NCBI GenBank assembly: GCA_001783275.1
Contig: MFRH01000023.1
Location: 9,335-43,540, forward strand
DNA from: Candidatus Margulisbacteria bacterium GWF2_35_9
Lineage (GTDB): Bacteria; Margulisbacteria; Riflemargulisbacteria; GWF2-35-9
Length of the DNA stretch: 34,206 nt
Direction of reading: 5' to 3'
This document shows positions 9,301 to 16,942 of this stretch, in pieces; within the stretch, counting starts at the first letter, position 1, and each line of letters starts with the position of its first letter. Below the pieces are notes generated by a model. It worked only from the letters and a program-made list of their open reading frames with translations. It searched no databases and was not told the DNA's origin. The position numbers were made by a program, and so were the translations under genes.

Positions 9301-9791
9301 ACATCACAGGAGCGGTATCAAAGACCATCACGTTTAATGCGACTTCAACATTTAACATTGTGCTTGTGAGTGTTCAGTTAACTCAAAATACAAACACACT
9401 TACGTTCCAAGCAGAAGATTCACTCGGTAATTTATCGATAGCCAGAAGTCTTACAGTAAGAGTTGCGGTTAATGAATCCGTTGCACTGAAAGCTGGCAGT
9501 CAGATTCTTCCATATCCGGCGCCTTATAATCCTGATAATGGAAACTTAACGGTCGCTTATGAGTTGAATCAGGCAGCCAATTTAAAGATGTATATTTATA
9601 ACATCGCTGGTCAGCTAGTTTATAAAGATACATTCCTTGCAAATGGCGTTGGCGGCAGTGTTGGCTATAACACCGTTACCGTTACAAACACAAGCTCGTT
9701 TGGTTCTAAGTGGGCGAATGGCGTTTATATTATTCGACTGGTTTCAAGTAACAAAATTGTTGGTACAGGCAAGTTCCTGGTAATAAAATAA
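6354..9791 (+). CDS. Large secreted modular protein: Fn3 domains, two CBM-like domains, T9SS/FlgD-like C-terminal domain
   Basis: This 1145-residue protein has a signal peptide (MKNILQKVLVSVLTLVIFGSAFAG). An N-terminal Fn3-like domain (24-125) is followed by an unassigned region. Then three Fn3 modules (about 252-346, 541-636, 828-923; TPPANVT start, YYYxLFAYD near the end) alternate with two near-duplicate carbohydrate-binding-like modules (about 357-533 and 646-824; NFEDGDTQN, SGWGAPKS, GWYRIDEV). An Ig-like segment follows (926-1041). The C-terminus (1051-1145) has PYPAPYNPDNG, LKMYIYNIAGQLV and NGVYIIRLV...GKFLVIK. This is the pattern of T9SS type A sorting domains and of FlgD Ig-like domains. 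It starts 13 bases after the previous gene with AGGA at 6342-6345. Surface display is likely; no enzyme motif is seen. Confidence 0.8.
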   Translation: MKNILQKVLVSVLTLVIFGSAFAGTPKGVVTADMTSSGFTVLWYSENSESGYIKFGSNQSSVNTIVYDVKGSAYTGKLHKVEVYTGLPGVGVINSQTSYYFSVFSGGTQDNNFGSYYIVKTCPVESIPFPPNLGQEIDITHIYKYLSLNSVANDVIVLVKATKSGVTSLKNDILYHPTSTNSLYERTIKFANFKKTDGTYFDTLSSADKLTFEAWSANDGFISNLIVNAASGSTLDITLNRTIFETTTINDTTPPANVTSASATAGVGNVVLAWTPSISSDNLGTRIVRSTTGYPTTITNGVTIYSQNGSSTVDVNLIIGTKYYYRLFAYDNNGNYSSGVTLSATPIPATVTASIGVMLDNFEDGDTQNKFGHYWYTFNDTGNGGNSVVAMQINALDAANGTTVSNRVNYTLGNNIYADRFAAVATDVTANSAELNMSQYSGLVFYAKGSGNQMNVVLRSGIVTDNDDFVYTINTTSDWVRYIIPFTSFSQSGWGAPKSILGALTQMKAVQFKASSKVSGENGWYRIDEVSFTTSNIPTDNTPPANVTGVSKVVNPTSVALSWTSSTSPDNAGTRVVRSTTTYPTTVTAGATIYNSNGSSYTDSSVSTGVTYYYTLFAYDYSLNYASGVTVSAIPTATVVIPSSGNIFENFEDANYQNNWKYYWYTFSDVLNNGGNSIVTMQVTNADAANGTTYSNRVDYTLGGAYQYRFAGLGADVTANTAELNMSQYTGVEFFVKGNGKQLSVVLKSGEVVDDDDFTYTINSTPGSWTKYTIAFTDFAQAGWGSSKSIANVLNKMKAIQFKASSQASGETGWYRVDEINFINNDVTAPVAPTGVSISVLNDNPVQFKINWTPSVSSDNVGTRVIRKTSGYAVNESDGAFIYQGSASFYNDNMSPLTKNVTYYYTLFAYDGAGNFSVGAKKQVILTDTGLQAAMNVSTNFKLVNTSGVSSNVYNNDYVDGQVTIAVYVTVTPPSSNQLISLNITGAVSKTITFNATSTFNIVLVSVQLTQNTNTLTFQAEDSLGNLSIARSLTVRVAVNESVALKAGSQILPYPAPYNPDNGNLTVAYELNQAANLKMYIYNIAGQLVYKDTFLANGVGGSVGYNTVTVTNTSSFGSKWANGVYIIRLVSSNKIVGTGKFLVIK

Positions 9792-9804
9792 GGAGGTGGA
9801 TCAA

Positions 9805-11661
9805 ATGAAAACACTAAAACATTCAGTATTGATAGTCGCTTTAATTTCTCTGACATTTGGACTTTTTGAGATTGATCCATCAATGTCAAAGACAAGTGCA
9901 AGAGCAGTCGGATTAAGTAACGCTTTTTCTGCGTTAGCAGATGATTATACTGCTTTATACTTAAATCCTGCTGGATTGATTCAGCTATCAAGTATGCAGT
10001 TTGGTATGATGCAGAACACCATGCTTGATTCGATTTTTTCACTAAACAGTGGTTTTGTATATCCTATGGAAAACATGACGCTGGCGATCGGTGGTAATTA
10101 TAGCGGAGTTAGTGGGATTCCTGTTACAGGTATCGATCCTTCAACTGGACGGATTATCAGCACAGGAAGCTCTGATTATTCAAATTTGGTTTTGACAATG
10201 GGATTAGCCTCAAAATTTAAAACTCCTATTACTAAGGGCGAAAATCTTTCATTGGGTATTACTGGAAAGTTAATGATGGAAAATGTCGGAGGAGGTTTAT
10301 CTGCCAATGGATCAGGTTTTAATGCAGATTTTGGTGCTTTGTACCAAGTGGATCCAGTTCTCAGCTTGTCATTAGTTTATCGTAACTTTTTGCCTTCTAC
10401 AATTCAATGGAATACAAATTCTAAATCAAATATGGAATATGGTATGAATGTTGGACTTAAGTATTCATTAATTGGCGAAAAAGAAGAAAACTTATTGTAT
10501 ATCAAAGGTCAATCAATGGACTTACTTGTGGATGTGGATGTTGTGAACCAATATAATAAAGTATTGCCAAAATATGCCTTAGAATACAAACCTTATACGT
10601 TTTTGGCATTAAGAGCAGGTATGGCTTTTTCTGAAGTTGCAAAAGATGCAATCAGTACAGAAACTATCCAGAAATATTCTCTTGGTTTTGGGATATACTA
10701 TCAAGGTCTTCATTTTGATTATGCGTATGTGATTGATCCAAATAACATTGATGGGAATAATTCTCATTATGTTTCAATGCTGATTGACATTTTTAATCCA
10801 AAAGAGGATAAGAGAGAAGATATTTCTTACATTAACTTAGATCGACCGAGTGATAAAATGGTGACTTACCAGAATATACAGAAGGTTGTTGGGACAGTTG
10901 CTCCGGATGTTGTGTCGGTTCAGGTAAATGAAAAGTTTATTCCTCTTAACGGTGATTATTTTAAAACAGATGTTGCCTTTGAGAATACTGGAAAACAGGT
11001 TATTCGAATTCGAGCTTATGGAAATGATCGAAAACTTTTAGGCTATCAAGATGTTCGGATTCTCTATCTTGAGAGTTTTAAAGATGTTTCAGAAAAATAC
11101 TGGGCAAAGAAATATATTGAAGAGCTTGCTACTACTAAGTTAATTAAAGGTTATCCAGATAAGACATTCGGTCCGAATAATATGGTAAAACGTTCAGAGT
11201 TTGCTGTTTTATTAGTTCGAACGAAGCAGTTAGAGTTAAGTAATTCTAATCAAGCTGACCCCGATGTATTTGTTGACGTTGCTAGTCATTGGGCTGCTCC
11301 TTATATTATGGCAGTTTATGATGCTGGTTTAATGTCGGGTGATCGAACACGACATTTTTATCCAAATCGAAGTGCAATTAGATCAGAAGTTGTATCCAGT
11401 CTAGTGAAAATGGATGGGTTGAGTTTGCCACTACGTACTCCTATTAGCAAGTTTGCGGATGTACCTAATAGTCATTGGGTGAATCCATATATTGATGTTG
11501 CGATAGCAAATGGCCTAGTTACAGGTTACCCAGATGGAACATTCCAACCGGATAGACAGGTTTCTCGTGCGGAGGTTGCTAAGTTTGTTTATAACAGTAA
11601 GTTAGGGCAGATCTTCATTAAAGATTTGTTTGATTGGTCTACTTACAAATATTCCAAATAA
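9805..11661 (+). CDS. PorV/UPF0164-like outer-membrane barrel with three SLH domains
   Basis: This 618-residue protein has a signal peptide. I chose ATG 9805 because AGGAGGTG at 9791-9798 lies six bases upstream; an in-frame ATG nine bases earlier lies inside that site. The motif ARAVGLSNAFSALADDYTAL...NPAGL directly after the signal peptide is the hallmark of PorV/PorQ/UPF0164 barrels, and residues up to about 330 have alternating beta-strand character. A small Ig-like segment (about 340-415) precedes three SLH domains (about 425-475, 487-539, 549-599), recognisable from FKDVSEKYW, GYPDKTFGPNNMVKRSEFA, FVDVASHWAAPYI, FADVPNSHW and GYPDGTFQPDRQVSRAEVAKF. SLH domains bind peptidoglycan or its secondary polymers, so the protein may tether the outer membrane to the wall. 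It is the last gene of the operon, before a terminator. Confidence 0.85.
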   Translation: MKTLKHSVLIVALISLTFGLFEIDPSMSKTSARAVGLSNAFSALADDYTALYLNPAGLIQLSSMQFGMMQNTMLDSIFSLNSGFVYPMENMTLAIGGNYSGVSGIPVTGIDPSTGRIISTGSSDYSNLVLTMGLASKFKTPITKGENLSLGITGKLMMENVGGGLSANGSGFNADFGALYQVDPVLSLSLVYRNFLPSTIQWNTNSKSNMEYGMNVGLKYSLIGEKEENLLYIKGQSMDLLVDVDVVNQYNKVLPKYALEYKPYTFLALRAGMAFSEVAKDAISTETIQKYSLGFGIYYQGLHFDYAYVIDPNNIDGNNSHYVSMLIDIFNPKEDKREDISYINLDRPSDKMVTYQNIQKVVGTVAPDVVSVQVNEKFIPLNGDYFKTDVAFENTGKQVIRIRAYGNDRKLLGYQDVRILYLESFKDVSEKYWAKKYIEELATTKLIKGYPDKTFGPNNMVKRSEFAVLLVRTKQLELSNSNQADPDVFVDVASHWAAPYIMAVYDAGLMSGDRTRHFYPNRSAIRSEVVSSLVKMDGLSLPLRTPISKFADVPNSHWVNPYIDVAIANGLVTGYPDGTFQPDRQVSRAEVAKFVYNSKLGQIFIKDLFDWSTYKYSK

Positions 11662-11674
11662 TATAATGAATAAT

Positions 11675-11699
11675 GAGGGGTGAGTGAATCTCACTCCTC
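11675..11699. terminator. GC-rich hairpin after the SLH barrel gene
   Basis: GAGGGGTGAG pairs over ten bases (one G-T) with CTCACTCCTC around a TGAAT loop, 14 bases after the stop codon. An A run rather than a T run follows on this strand. It is probably a 3'-end-stabilising or auxiliary hairpin paired with the true terminator just downstream. Confidence 0.55.
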
Positions 11700-11709
11700 A
11701 AAAAAATGC

Positions 11710-11744
11710 AAAAAAAAGGAACACAATCTGTGTTCCTTTTTTTT
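11710..11744. terminator. Bidirectional Rho-independent terminator
   Basis: Eight A bases, GGAACACA, loop ATC, TGTGTTCC and eight T bases form a perfect hairpin with a T run in both directions. It separates the plus-strand surface operon from the convergent minus-strand small acidic gene. Confidence 0.9.
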
Positions 11745-11764
11745 ATAAATTGTTTATTTAATTT

Positions 11765-11989
11765 TTAATCCATGTCGAATGAATCGTCATCCATGTCTAT
11801 TTCAATGTCGTATTCCTGTTCTACAAAGGCTGAGTTATGTGCTGCGTTATCAAGATACGAACTACTATGCCAGCTATGATTTGAGGCATCTTCTATTTCT
11901 TGAACCACTATTTTATCTTCCATCTCTTTGCAGTATGCACAGGATAATTTATGAATACCATGTTTGCAGCTTAATAATTTATCACTCAC
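11765..11989 (-). CDS. Small acidic Cys/His protein, function unknown
   Basis: This 74-residue protein starts at GTG (11989-11987), with GGAGG nine bases upstream (12003-11999 on the minus strand) and a TATAAT box at 12026-12021. The N-terminus contains C8-x-H10-x2-H13-x3-C17-x2-C20 (SCKHGIHKLSCAYCKE), which looks like a small zinc-binding knuckle. The rest is strongly acidic and ends in IEIDMDDDSFDMD. I do not recognise a family. The good ribosome site, the -10 box and the terminator beyond its stop support a real gene. A protein or nucleic-acid adaptor role would be a guess. Confidence 0.65.
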   Translation of the reverse strand: MSDKLLSCKHGIHKLSCAYCKEMEDKIVVQEIEDASNHSWHSSSYLDNAAHNSAFVEQEYDIEIDMDDDSFDMD

Positions 11990-12020
11990 GTATCATTACC
12001 TCCAAATTTTATTATTTAGT

Positions 12021-12026
12021 ATTATA
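12021..12026 (-). promoter_or_regulatory. -10 box for the small acidic gene
   Basis: A perfect TATAAT reads on the minus strand, about 32 bases before the GTG start. No good -35 hexamer lies at the usual distance, so only the -10 element is claimed. Confidence 0.45.
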
Positions 12027-12054
12027 CCTTGAAATTAAATATTGATATATGTAT

Positions 12055-12498
12055 TTATTCTATTATTGCATTTGTAAATAGAACATCATCACTTTCTTCA
12101 TTAAGAAGAACAAGGCCTTTACTTGTATTCCAGTCCCAGTTTTTAATACGATTAGGACCATTTGAGTAAATAACATAAAAGGGTTCATTCCCTGGCTTTT
12201 TTAATACGATCTCATATCCATAAGCTGCTCGGTCTGTGTTGAATGGATCTTTAGGCAGCTTATCTATATATCGTGTGTCTGAGGTCATCAATTCATCTAA
12301 TGTGTCTGGATATCGATTATCATGGCTTCTGAAAAAACTTTCTACTGCCATTTGTAATGTTCCAATATCTCCTTCAGCTTTTACCAGCCATGCTTCATTT
12401 TGGTATCCTCGAAATGATGGTACGAGTATCCCTGCAAGAATAGCGAGAACAGTCATAACTATGAGGAGTTCGATTAGGGTAAATCCTTTTTTAATCAT
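12055..12498 (-). CDS. Type II secretion major pseudopilin-like protein (GspG-like)
   Basis: This 147-residue protein has a class III prepilin leader, MIKKG|FTLIELLIVMTVLAILAGILVP: Gly at -1, methylatable Phe at +1 and Glu at +5, followed by the hydrophobic assembly helix. The C-terminal domain has the GspG pattern: YPDTLDELM, LPKDPFNTDRAAYGYEI, YVIYSNGPN. GspG forms the pseudopilus that pushes substrates through the outer membrane, and a prepilin peptidase encoded elsewhere would process it. No other secretion genes lie nearby, so it could instead be a type IV pilin-like minor subunit. The ribosome site is weak (AAAGG about 11 bases upstream). Its position next to the surface-protein operon would suit a role in export, but this is inference. 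Confidence 0.85.
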   Translation of the reverse strand: MIKKGFTLIELLIVMTVLAILAGILVPSFRGYQNEAWLVKAEGDIGTLQMAVESFFRSHDNRYPDTLDELMTSDTRYIDKLPKDPFNTDRAAYGYEIVLKKPGNEPFYVIYSNGPNRIKNWDWNTSKGLVLLNEESDDVLFTNAIIE

Positions 12499-12517
12499 CG
12501 ATTAATCAACCTTTATT

Positions 12518-12547
12518 ATCATATCTAAGATAGGCTTACTATATCAA
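12518..12547 (-). promoter_or_regulatory. Promoter for the pseudopilin gene
   Basis: On the minus strand TTGATA (12547-12542) is followed after 18 bases by TATGAT (12523-12518). Transcription would begin within about 15 bases of the ATG, giving a very short leader. Confidence 0.5.
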
Positions 12548-12602
12548 AAAATGCCTTATATTAAAAGAGGATAAATACTGATGGATAATATGTGCTTTTT
12601 TA

Positions 12603-12643
12603 AGTAAAAATACTACTTGCGTTGACTATAAAAGTAATTACTT
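12603..12643. promoter_or_regulatory. Paired AGTA/TACT inverted repeats at the V-ATPase promoter
   Basis: AGTA-N4-TACT (12603-12614) lies just upstream of the -35 box. AAGTAATTACTT (12632-12643), a perfect 12-base palindrome, lies between the -35 and -10 boxes. The shared half-sites and their placement suggest a repressor operator, but AT-rich palindromes also arise by chance. No regulator is known to match. Confidence 0.3.
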
Positions 12644-12650
12644 ATATAAT
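12622..12650 (+). promoter_or_regulatory. Sigma-70-type promoter of the V-ATPase operon
   Basis: TTGACT (12622-12627), a 17-base spacer and a perfect TATAAT (12645-12650). A leader of about 65 bases ends in GAGGAGGG (12711-12718) before the ATG at 12723. Confidence 0.75.
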
Positions 12651-12722
12651 TTATTTAAAATCGGGGACACTTTTACACACATAAATTGTAGAAATTTACA
12701 TGCTAGGCATGAGGAGGGAATT

Positions 12723-13301
12723 ATGGAAGTCCAACTAGATAAATTAATTGAAAGAATAAAAAATGAGGGGATAGATTCTGCTAATGGTCATGCAAATGAA
12801 ATAATAGAAAAAGCCAGAATGGAAGCGGTCTCTATTATTGAAAAAGCAAAGAGTGACGCTGAGGAAATGAAAATAAAATCTAAGAAAGAATCCGAAAATT
12901 TTCAAGTTAATACTGAAAATTCGATACGACAGGCTTCGAGGGATACAGTATTGGTTCTTAGAAATAAAATTCTTGAAATGTTCGATAAAGCGCTTAGTAA
13001 ACAAGTATCAATTGCGTTTAATGAAGCGTTTATGAAAGATTTAATTCTTAAAATCGTGAGCAATTGGACTGAAGGAAAAAATATTGAAGTGGTGGCTGGT
13101 TCAATTGATGTAGAAAAACTTAAACAAATGCTGGTTGGTGAGCTAAAACGCGATGCAATTGTTAAACTTGATAATAAGATTGGCAGTGGCTTTAGAATTA
13201 GTGTTCAAGGTGATAGCATTAGTTATGATATTACAGATGAAGCTATCATCGAGGCATTGAAAGTATTTTTAAATCCGAAGATAGCAGAATTATTGGGGTA
13301 G
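12723..13301 (+). CDS. atpE: V/A-type ATPase subunit E (peripheral stalk)
   Basis: This 192-residue protein has the family architecture: a charged N-terminal coiled coil (about 1-90, with AxxIIEKAxxEAxxIIEKAKSDAEEMK) and a compact C-terminal alpha/beta domain (about 100-190) ending SISYDITDEAIIEALKVFLNPKIAELL. Subunit E forms the peripheral stator stalk that holds the A3B3 head against the membrane sector. It is the first gene of a seven-gene operon. The start is supported by GAGGAGGG four bases upstream. The E-first order matches spirochaetal and chlamydial operons. The symbol follows V-ATPase naming and does not mean the F-type c subunit. Confidence 0.85.
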   Translation: MEVQLDKLIERIKNEGIDSANGHANEIIEKARMEAVSIIEKAKSDAEEMKIKSKKESENFQVNTENSIRQASRDTVLVLRNKILEMFDKALSKQVSIAFNEAFMKDLILKIVSNWTEGKNIEVVAGSIDVEKLKQMLVGELKRDAIVKLDNKIGSGFRISVQGDSISYDITDEAIIEALKVFLNPKIAELLG

Positions 13302-13305
13302 TTAA

Positions 13306-13812
13306 ATGGATAAGTATTATTATTTTGCAGCTCAATTACCAGGATTGATGTTCCAACAAAAAGAAAACATTCCTTCTATGATTTTTTTTAAGGAAGAAGC
13401 TGCTAAATGGCTTACTAAAGAAGATTTAAACATTCTAATGTCGGTCGATATAAACAATATAATGCAAAAGACTGGGTTTAAAATATTAGCTGAGTGTACT
13501 CAATTTGAATATGATTTAAGGAGCGAGCTAGCAAAATATCGTCAATCTGTTCATGAGGATTTTGAATATAAAATCAATTTGTTTCCTATGTCATTCATCA
13601 AAGAAGGAAATCCACTGGAAGTAGAATTACGGCTGTTAAAATACCGATGGGATTTTTATGAGGAAAAGCAGTTTGGCCATTATTCAGATATGACATATTT
13701 GGTTCTATACCATATGAAATTACAGGTTTTATGGAGAATTGAGTCATTTAATAAGGAAATAGGGCGGGGAAAGTTTCTAAATACATGCATGGTAGAACTG
13801 GCTGCTGCTTGA
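13306..13812 (+). CDS. DUF2764-family protein of the V-ATPase operon
   Basis: This 168-residue protein begins MDKYYYFAAQLPGLMF and sits between subunits E and A, four bases after E. A protein of this length, position and YYFxAxLPxL start is the DUF2764 member found in V-ATPase operons of spirochaetes, Chlamydiae and Bacteroidetes. It is soluble, with no signal peptide or membrane segment. It carries a repeated theme of acidic and aromatic helices (EFDYDLRSELAKYRQ, EVELRLLKYRWDFYEE). Its biochemical role is not established. In operons that lack subunit C it may take a stalk or coupling role, which is inference. The family call rests on context and on the N-terminus. Confidence 0.75.
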   Translation: MDKYYYFAAQLPGLMFQQKENIPSMIFFKEEAAKWLTKEDLNILMSVDINNIMQKTGFKILAECTQFEYDLRSELAKYRQSVHEDFEYKINLFPMSFIKEGNPLEVELRLLKYRWDFYEEKQFGHYSDMTYLVLYHMKLQVLWRIESFNKEIGRGKFLNTCMVELAAA

Positions 13813-13866
13813 GCAAAATAATATAAGTCAACACAAATAAGGGTTGTCTGTATTGAGGAGATAAAT

Positions 13867-15606
13867 ATGAGTACAAAAGGTAAGATAAATTCAATTAACG
13901 GTAACATGATAACAGTCATAGTAGATGGTCCGATTATTCAGAATGAACTTGGATTTGTTGTTCGAGGAGCTGAACGACTAAAGGCAGAAGTTATTAAAAT
14001 TACGGGTGATACTGCTTTTATGCAGGTTTATGAAATGACAAAGGGGCTAAAGATAGGTGATATAGTTGAATTTAGTGGAGAAATGCTATCTGTTCAGCTT
14101 GGGCCTGGAATTCTTTCTCAAGTGTATGACGGTCTACAGAACCCTTTGCCTGCTTTAGCAGAGGCTCATGGATTCTTTTTACCTAAAGGAGTAGTGTTGG
14201 ATGCAATTGATTTTAATAGAAGATGGCATTTTACTCCGTCCGTTAGTCAGGGAGATCAAATTTTAAAAGGTATGGCAGTAGGCAGTGTTCCAGAAGGAAT
14301 GTTTAAGCATATGATTATGGTTCCCTTTAATTTTAATGGGGAATATACAGTTGATTGGGTTGCAAATGAGGGCGATTATTGCGTGAAAGATCCAATCGCA
14401 GGGATTAAGGATTCAAAAGGGCATGTTACTCAGATTACTATGACGTTTGAATGGCCCGTGAAGGTTCCCATTAAAGCTTATGCGCAAAAGCATGTGCCGG
14501 TTGAACCGATGACGACTAAAGTAAGAATTGTTGATACTTTTTTCCCAATATCTAAAGGTGGAACATATTGTATTCCTGGGCCATTCGGAGCTGGAAAAAC
14601 TGTTATGCAGCAAATTACCAGTCGTTATGCAGAAGTTGATATTGTTATTATTGCTGCTTGTGGTGAAAGAGCTGGAGAAGTAGTTGAAACGCTTCGCGAG
14701 TTTCCTGAATTAATAGACCCTCGTACTGGAAAATCGTTAATGGAGAGAACCATTATTATTTGTAATACTTCTTCCATGCCAGTTGCAGCAAGAGAAGCAT
14801 CGGTTTATACGGCAGCAACATTGGGTGAGTATTATCGACAAATGGGATTAAATGTATTGTTACTTGCTGATTCTACTTCCAGATGGGCACAAGCCATGCG
14901 TGAAGTTTCAGGTCGTTTAGAAGAAATCCCAGGAGAAGAAGCCTTCCCAGCCTATTTAGAGTCTCGAATAGCAGAATTCTATGAGAGAGCAGGATATGTG
15001 GAACTTCATGATGGCCGATTTGGTAGTATGACGATTGGCGGAACAGTATCTCCAGCCGGAGGAAACTTTGAAGAGCCTGTAACACAGGCAACGTTAAAAG
15101 TTGTTGGTGGATTCCATGGCTTATCCAGAGAACGCTCAAATGCCAGAAAATTTCCTTCAATTGATCCCTTAGATAGTTGGTCCAAATATAAAGGAATTAT
15201 TTCTTCGGAAAAAGTAAAACAAGCGCATACAATTTTAAGTAAAAGTAATGATGTCCATCAAATGATGATGGTTGTTGGAGAAGAAGGAACGTCTGTTGAC
15301 GATTTTGTAACCTATTTGAAAGGTGACCTGTTGGATTCAGTTTACCTTCAACAGAACGGATACGATCCAGTTGATGCGGCCTGTGCTCCAGATAGACAAT
15401 CATATGTGTTTGACGTTATATACAAAATTATTATGGATTCTTATGTGTTTAATAATAAAGATGATGCACGTTCGTTTTTCGTAAAATTAAGACAGTATTT
15501 CATTGATTGGAATTATATTGAATTTAAAACGGATAAATTTAATGAGCAGGAAAATCAAATTGTGAATCATATAAAACAATCGGTTGCTCAAGAAGAGACA
15601 ATATAA
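13867..15606 (+). CDS. atpA: V/A-type ATPase catalytic subunit A
   Basis: This 579-residue catalytic subunit hydrolyses or makes ATP at the A-B interface. Visible motifs are the N-terminal beta-barrel ([13 protein letters not shown]), the family-specific insertion of about 110-200, the Walker A loop GPFGAGKT (238-245), [51 protein letters not shown] (Walker B region) and [15 protein letters not shown]. Length and motif order are normal. It starts 54 bases after the DUF2764 gene, with TGAGGAG upstream of the ATG. The B subunit gene follows after 31 bases. The genes in between and the order support the spirochaete/chlamydia-type complex. Confidence 0.97.
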   Translation: MSTKGKINSINGNMITVIVDGPIIQNELGFVVRGAERLKAEVIKITGDTAFMQVYEMTKGLKIGDIVEFSGEMLSVQLGPGILSQVYDGLQNPLPALAEAHGFFLPKGVVLDAIDFNRRWHFTPSVSQGDQILKGMAVGSVPEGMFKHMIMVPFNFNGEYTVDWVANEGDYCVKDPIAGIKDSKGHVTQITMTFEWPVKVPIKAYAQKHVPVEPMTTKVRIVDTFFPISKGGTYCIPGPFGAGKTVMQQITSRYAEVDIVIIAACGERAGEVVETLREFPELIDPRTGKSLMERTIIICNTSSMPVAAREASVYTAATLGEYYRQMGLNVLLLADSTSRWAQAMREVSGRLEEIPGEEAFPAYLESRIAEFYERAGYVELHDGRFGSMTIGGTVSPAGGNFEEPVTQATLKVVGGFHGLSRERSNARKFPSIDPLDSWSKYKGIISSEKVKQAHTILSKSNDVHQMMMVVGEEGTSVDDFVTYLKGDLLDSVYLQQNGYDPVDAACAPDRQSYVFDVIYKIIMDSYVFNNKDDARSFFVKLRQYFIDWNYIEFKTDKFNEQENQIVNHIKQSVAQEETI

Positions 15607-15637
15607 ATTAAATAAAAAGAAAAGGACAAGAGAGCGA

Positions 15638-16933
15638 ATGAAAAAAGTATATAATAAAATTCTAAGTATCGTTGGTAATGTCATAACTGTTCGAGCTGAG
15701 GATGTTGCCTATGAGGAACTTGCGGAAGTGACGACATCTAGAGGCAAAACGCTTGCTCAGGTTATCAAATTGGAGGCGGATTTAGTTTCATTACAGGTGT
15801 TTTCAGGTTCAAAAGGTGTTTCAACAGATGATGAGGTTCGCTTTCTTGGCCATCCTATGCAAGTGACATTTTCTGAAAATATGTTAGGTAGAGTATTTGA
15901 TGGTTCAGGTCAGCCAAGAGATAAAGGGCCTTCCTTGACTGATAATATGATTGAAATAGCAGGTCCGTCAGTTAATCCTTCCAAACGAATAATTCCAAAA
16001 CGGATGATTCGAACCAATATTCCGATGATTGATGTATTTAACTCTCTGGTTGTTTCTCAAAAATTGCCGATATTTTCTGTATCTGGTGAGCCCTATAATG
16101 AACTTCTTGCCAGAATTGCGTTGCAAGCGGAAGTAGATATGATTGTTCTGGGTGGAATGGGATTAAAGTTTGATGAATATATGTATTTTAAGAATGAGCT
16201 TGAAAAAGGTGGCGCATTGAACCGATCGATATTTTTTATGCATACAGCATCTGACCCAGTTGTTGAGGGTTTGATGGTTCCTGATTTGTGTTTAGCTGTT
16301 GCTGAAAAATTTGCTTTAGCAGGAAAAGATGTTTTGGTTCTTTTAACTGATATGACTAACTTTGCAGATGCAATGAAAGAAATTGCAATTACGATGGAAC
16401 AGGTTCCATCCAATCGTGGTTATCCTGGTGACTTGTATTCACAGCTTGCATCTCGTTATGAAAAAGCGGTTGACTTTGACAATGCTGGGTCAATTACGAC
16501 CTTAGCCGTTACAACCATGCCAGGTGATGATGTCACTCATCCAGTCCCTGATAATACTGGGTATATTACAGAAGGTCAGTTTTATTTAAGGAATGGTCGA
16601 ATTGAACCTTTCGGGTCTTTAAGTCGATTGAAGCAACAGGTAAATGGCACAACAAGAAAAGACCATCGAGCTATTATGGATGGAATGATTCAATTGTATG
16701 CTCAGTATCTTGAAGCTGAAGAAAAGAGATCCATGGGATTTAGAATGACGGATTGGGATAGTAAACTTTTAAAATATGGTAGTCAATTTGAGGGAACAAT
16801 GATGGACTTAACATTAAATATTCCTCTCGAAGATGCTTTAGATAGAGGCTGGGAGATATTAGCGGATTGTTTTACAAAGGAAGAAACTGGTTTCCGATCC
16901 GAGCTTATCGAAGAGTTTTGGCCGACGAAATAG
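15638..16933 (+). CDS. atpB: V/A-type ATPase subunit B
   Basis: This 431-residue non-catalytic nucleotide-binding subunit alternates with A in the head ring. It has YEELAEV near the start, [19 protein letters not shown], a degenerate P-loop ([19 protein letters not shown]) as expected for [17 protein letters not shown], and [19 protein letters not shown] chose ATG 15638, preceded by AAGGACAAGAGAG; the frame stays open upstream into the end of atpA, but those residues (a lysine/arginine-rich tract) are not part of the family. This is the homologue of archaeal AtpB/NtpB, not the F-type a subunit. Confidence 0.96.
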   Translation: MKKVYNKILSIVGNVITVRAEDVAYEELAEVTTSRGKTLAQVIKLEADLVSLQVFSGSKGVSTDDEVRFLGHPMQVTFSENMLGRVFDGSGQPRDKGPSLTDNMIEIAGPSVNPSKRIIPKRMIRTNIPMIDVFNSLVVSQKLPIFSVSGEPYNELLARIALQAEVDMIVLGGMGLKFDEYMYFKNELEKGGALNRSIFFMHTASDPVVEGLMVPDLCLAVAEKFALAGKDVLVLLTDMTNFADAMKEIAITMEQVPSNRGYPGDLYSQLASRYEKAVDFDNAGSITTLAVTTMPGDDVTHPVPDNTGYITEGQFYLRNGRIEPFGSLSRLKQQVNGTTRKDHRAIMDGMIQLYAQYLEAEEKRSMGFRMTDWDSKLLKYGSQFEGTMMDLTLNIPLEDALDRGWEILADCFTKEETGFRSELIEEFWPTK

Positions 16934-16942
16934 AGCGAGAAG

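Noticed and set aside
2702-9791. Nucleotide repeats in the giant genes as a CRISPR array or tandem satellite
   Set aside because: The repeats are long, divergent and in frame, so they reflect protein domain duplication.
9725-10042. 105-codon minus-strand frame across the junction of the second giant gene and the SLH barrel gene
   Set aside because: It spans two well-supported genes and the ribosome site between them, and its sequence is low-complexity Leu/Ser.
11779-12045. 88-codon plus-strand open frame opposite the small acidic gene
   Set aside because: It has no ribosome site and lies beyond the terminator of the preceding operon, whereas the minus-strand frame has GGAGG and a TATAAT box.
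15584-15637. Upstream extension of atpB into the end of atpA
   Set aside because: The extra 18 residues are a Lys/Arg-rich read of the intergenic region with no family match. The ATG at 15638 has a ribosome site and matches the usual B-subunit start.
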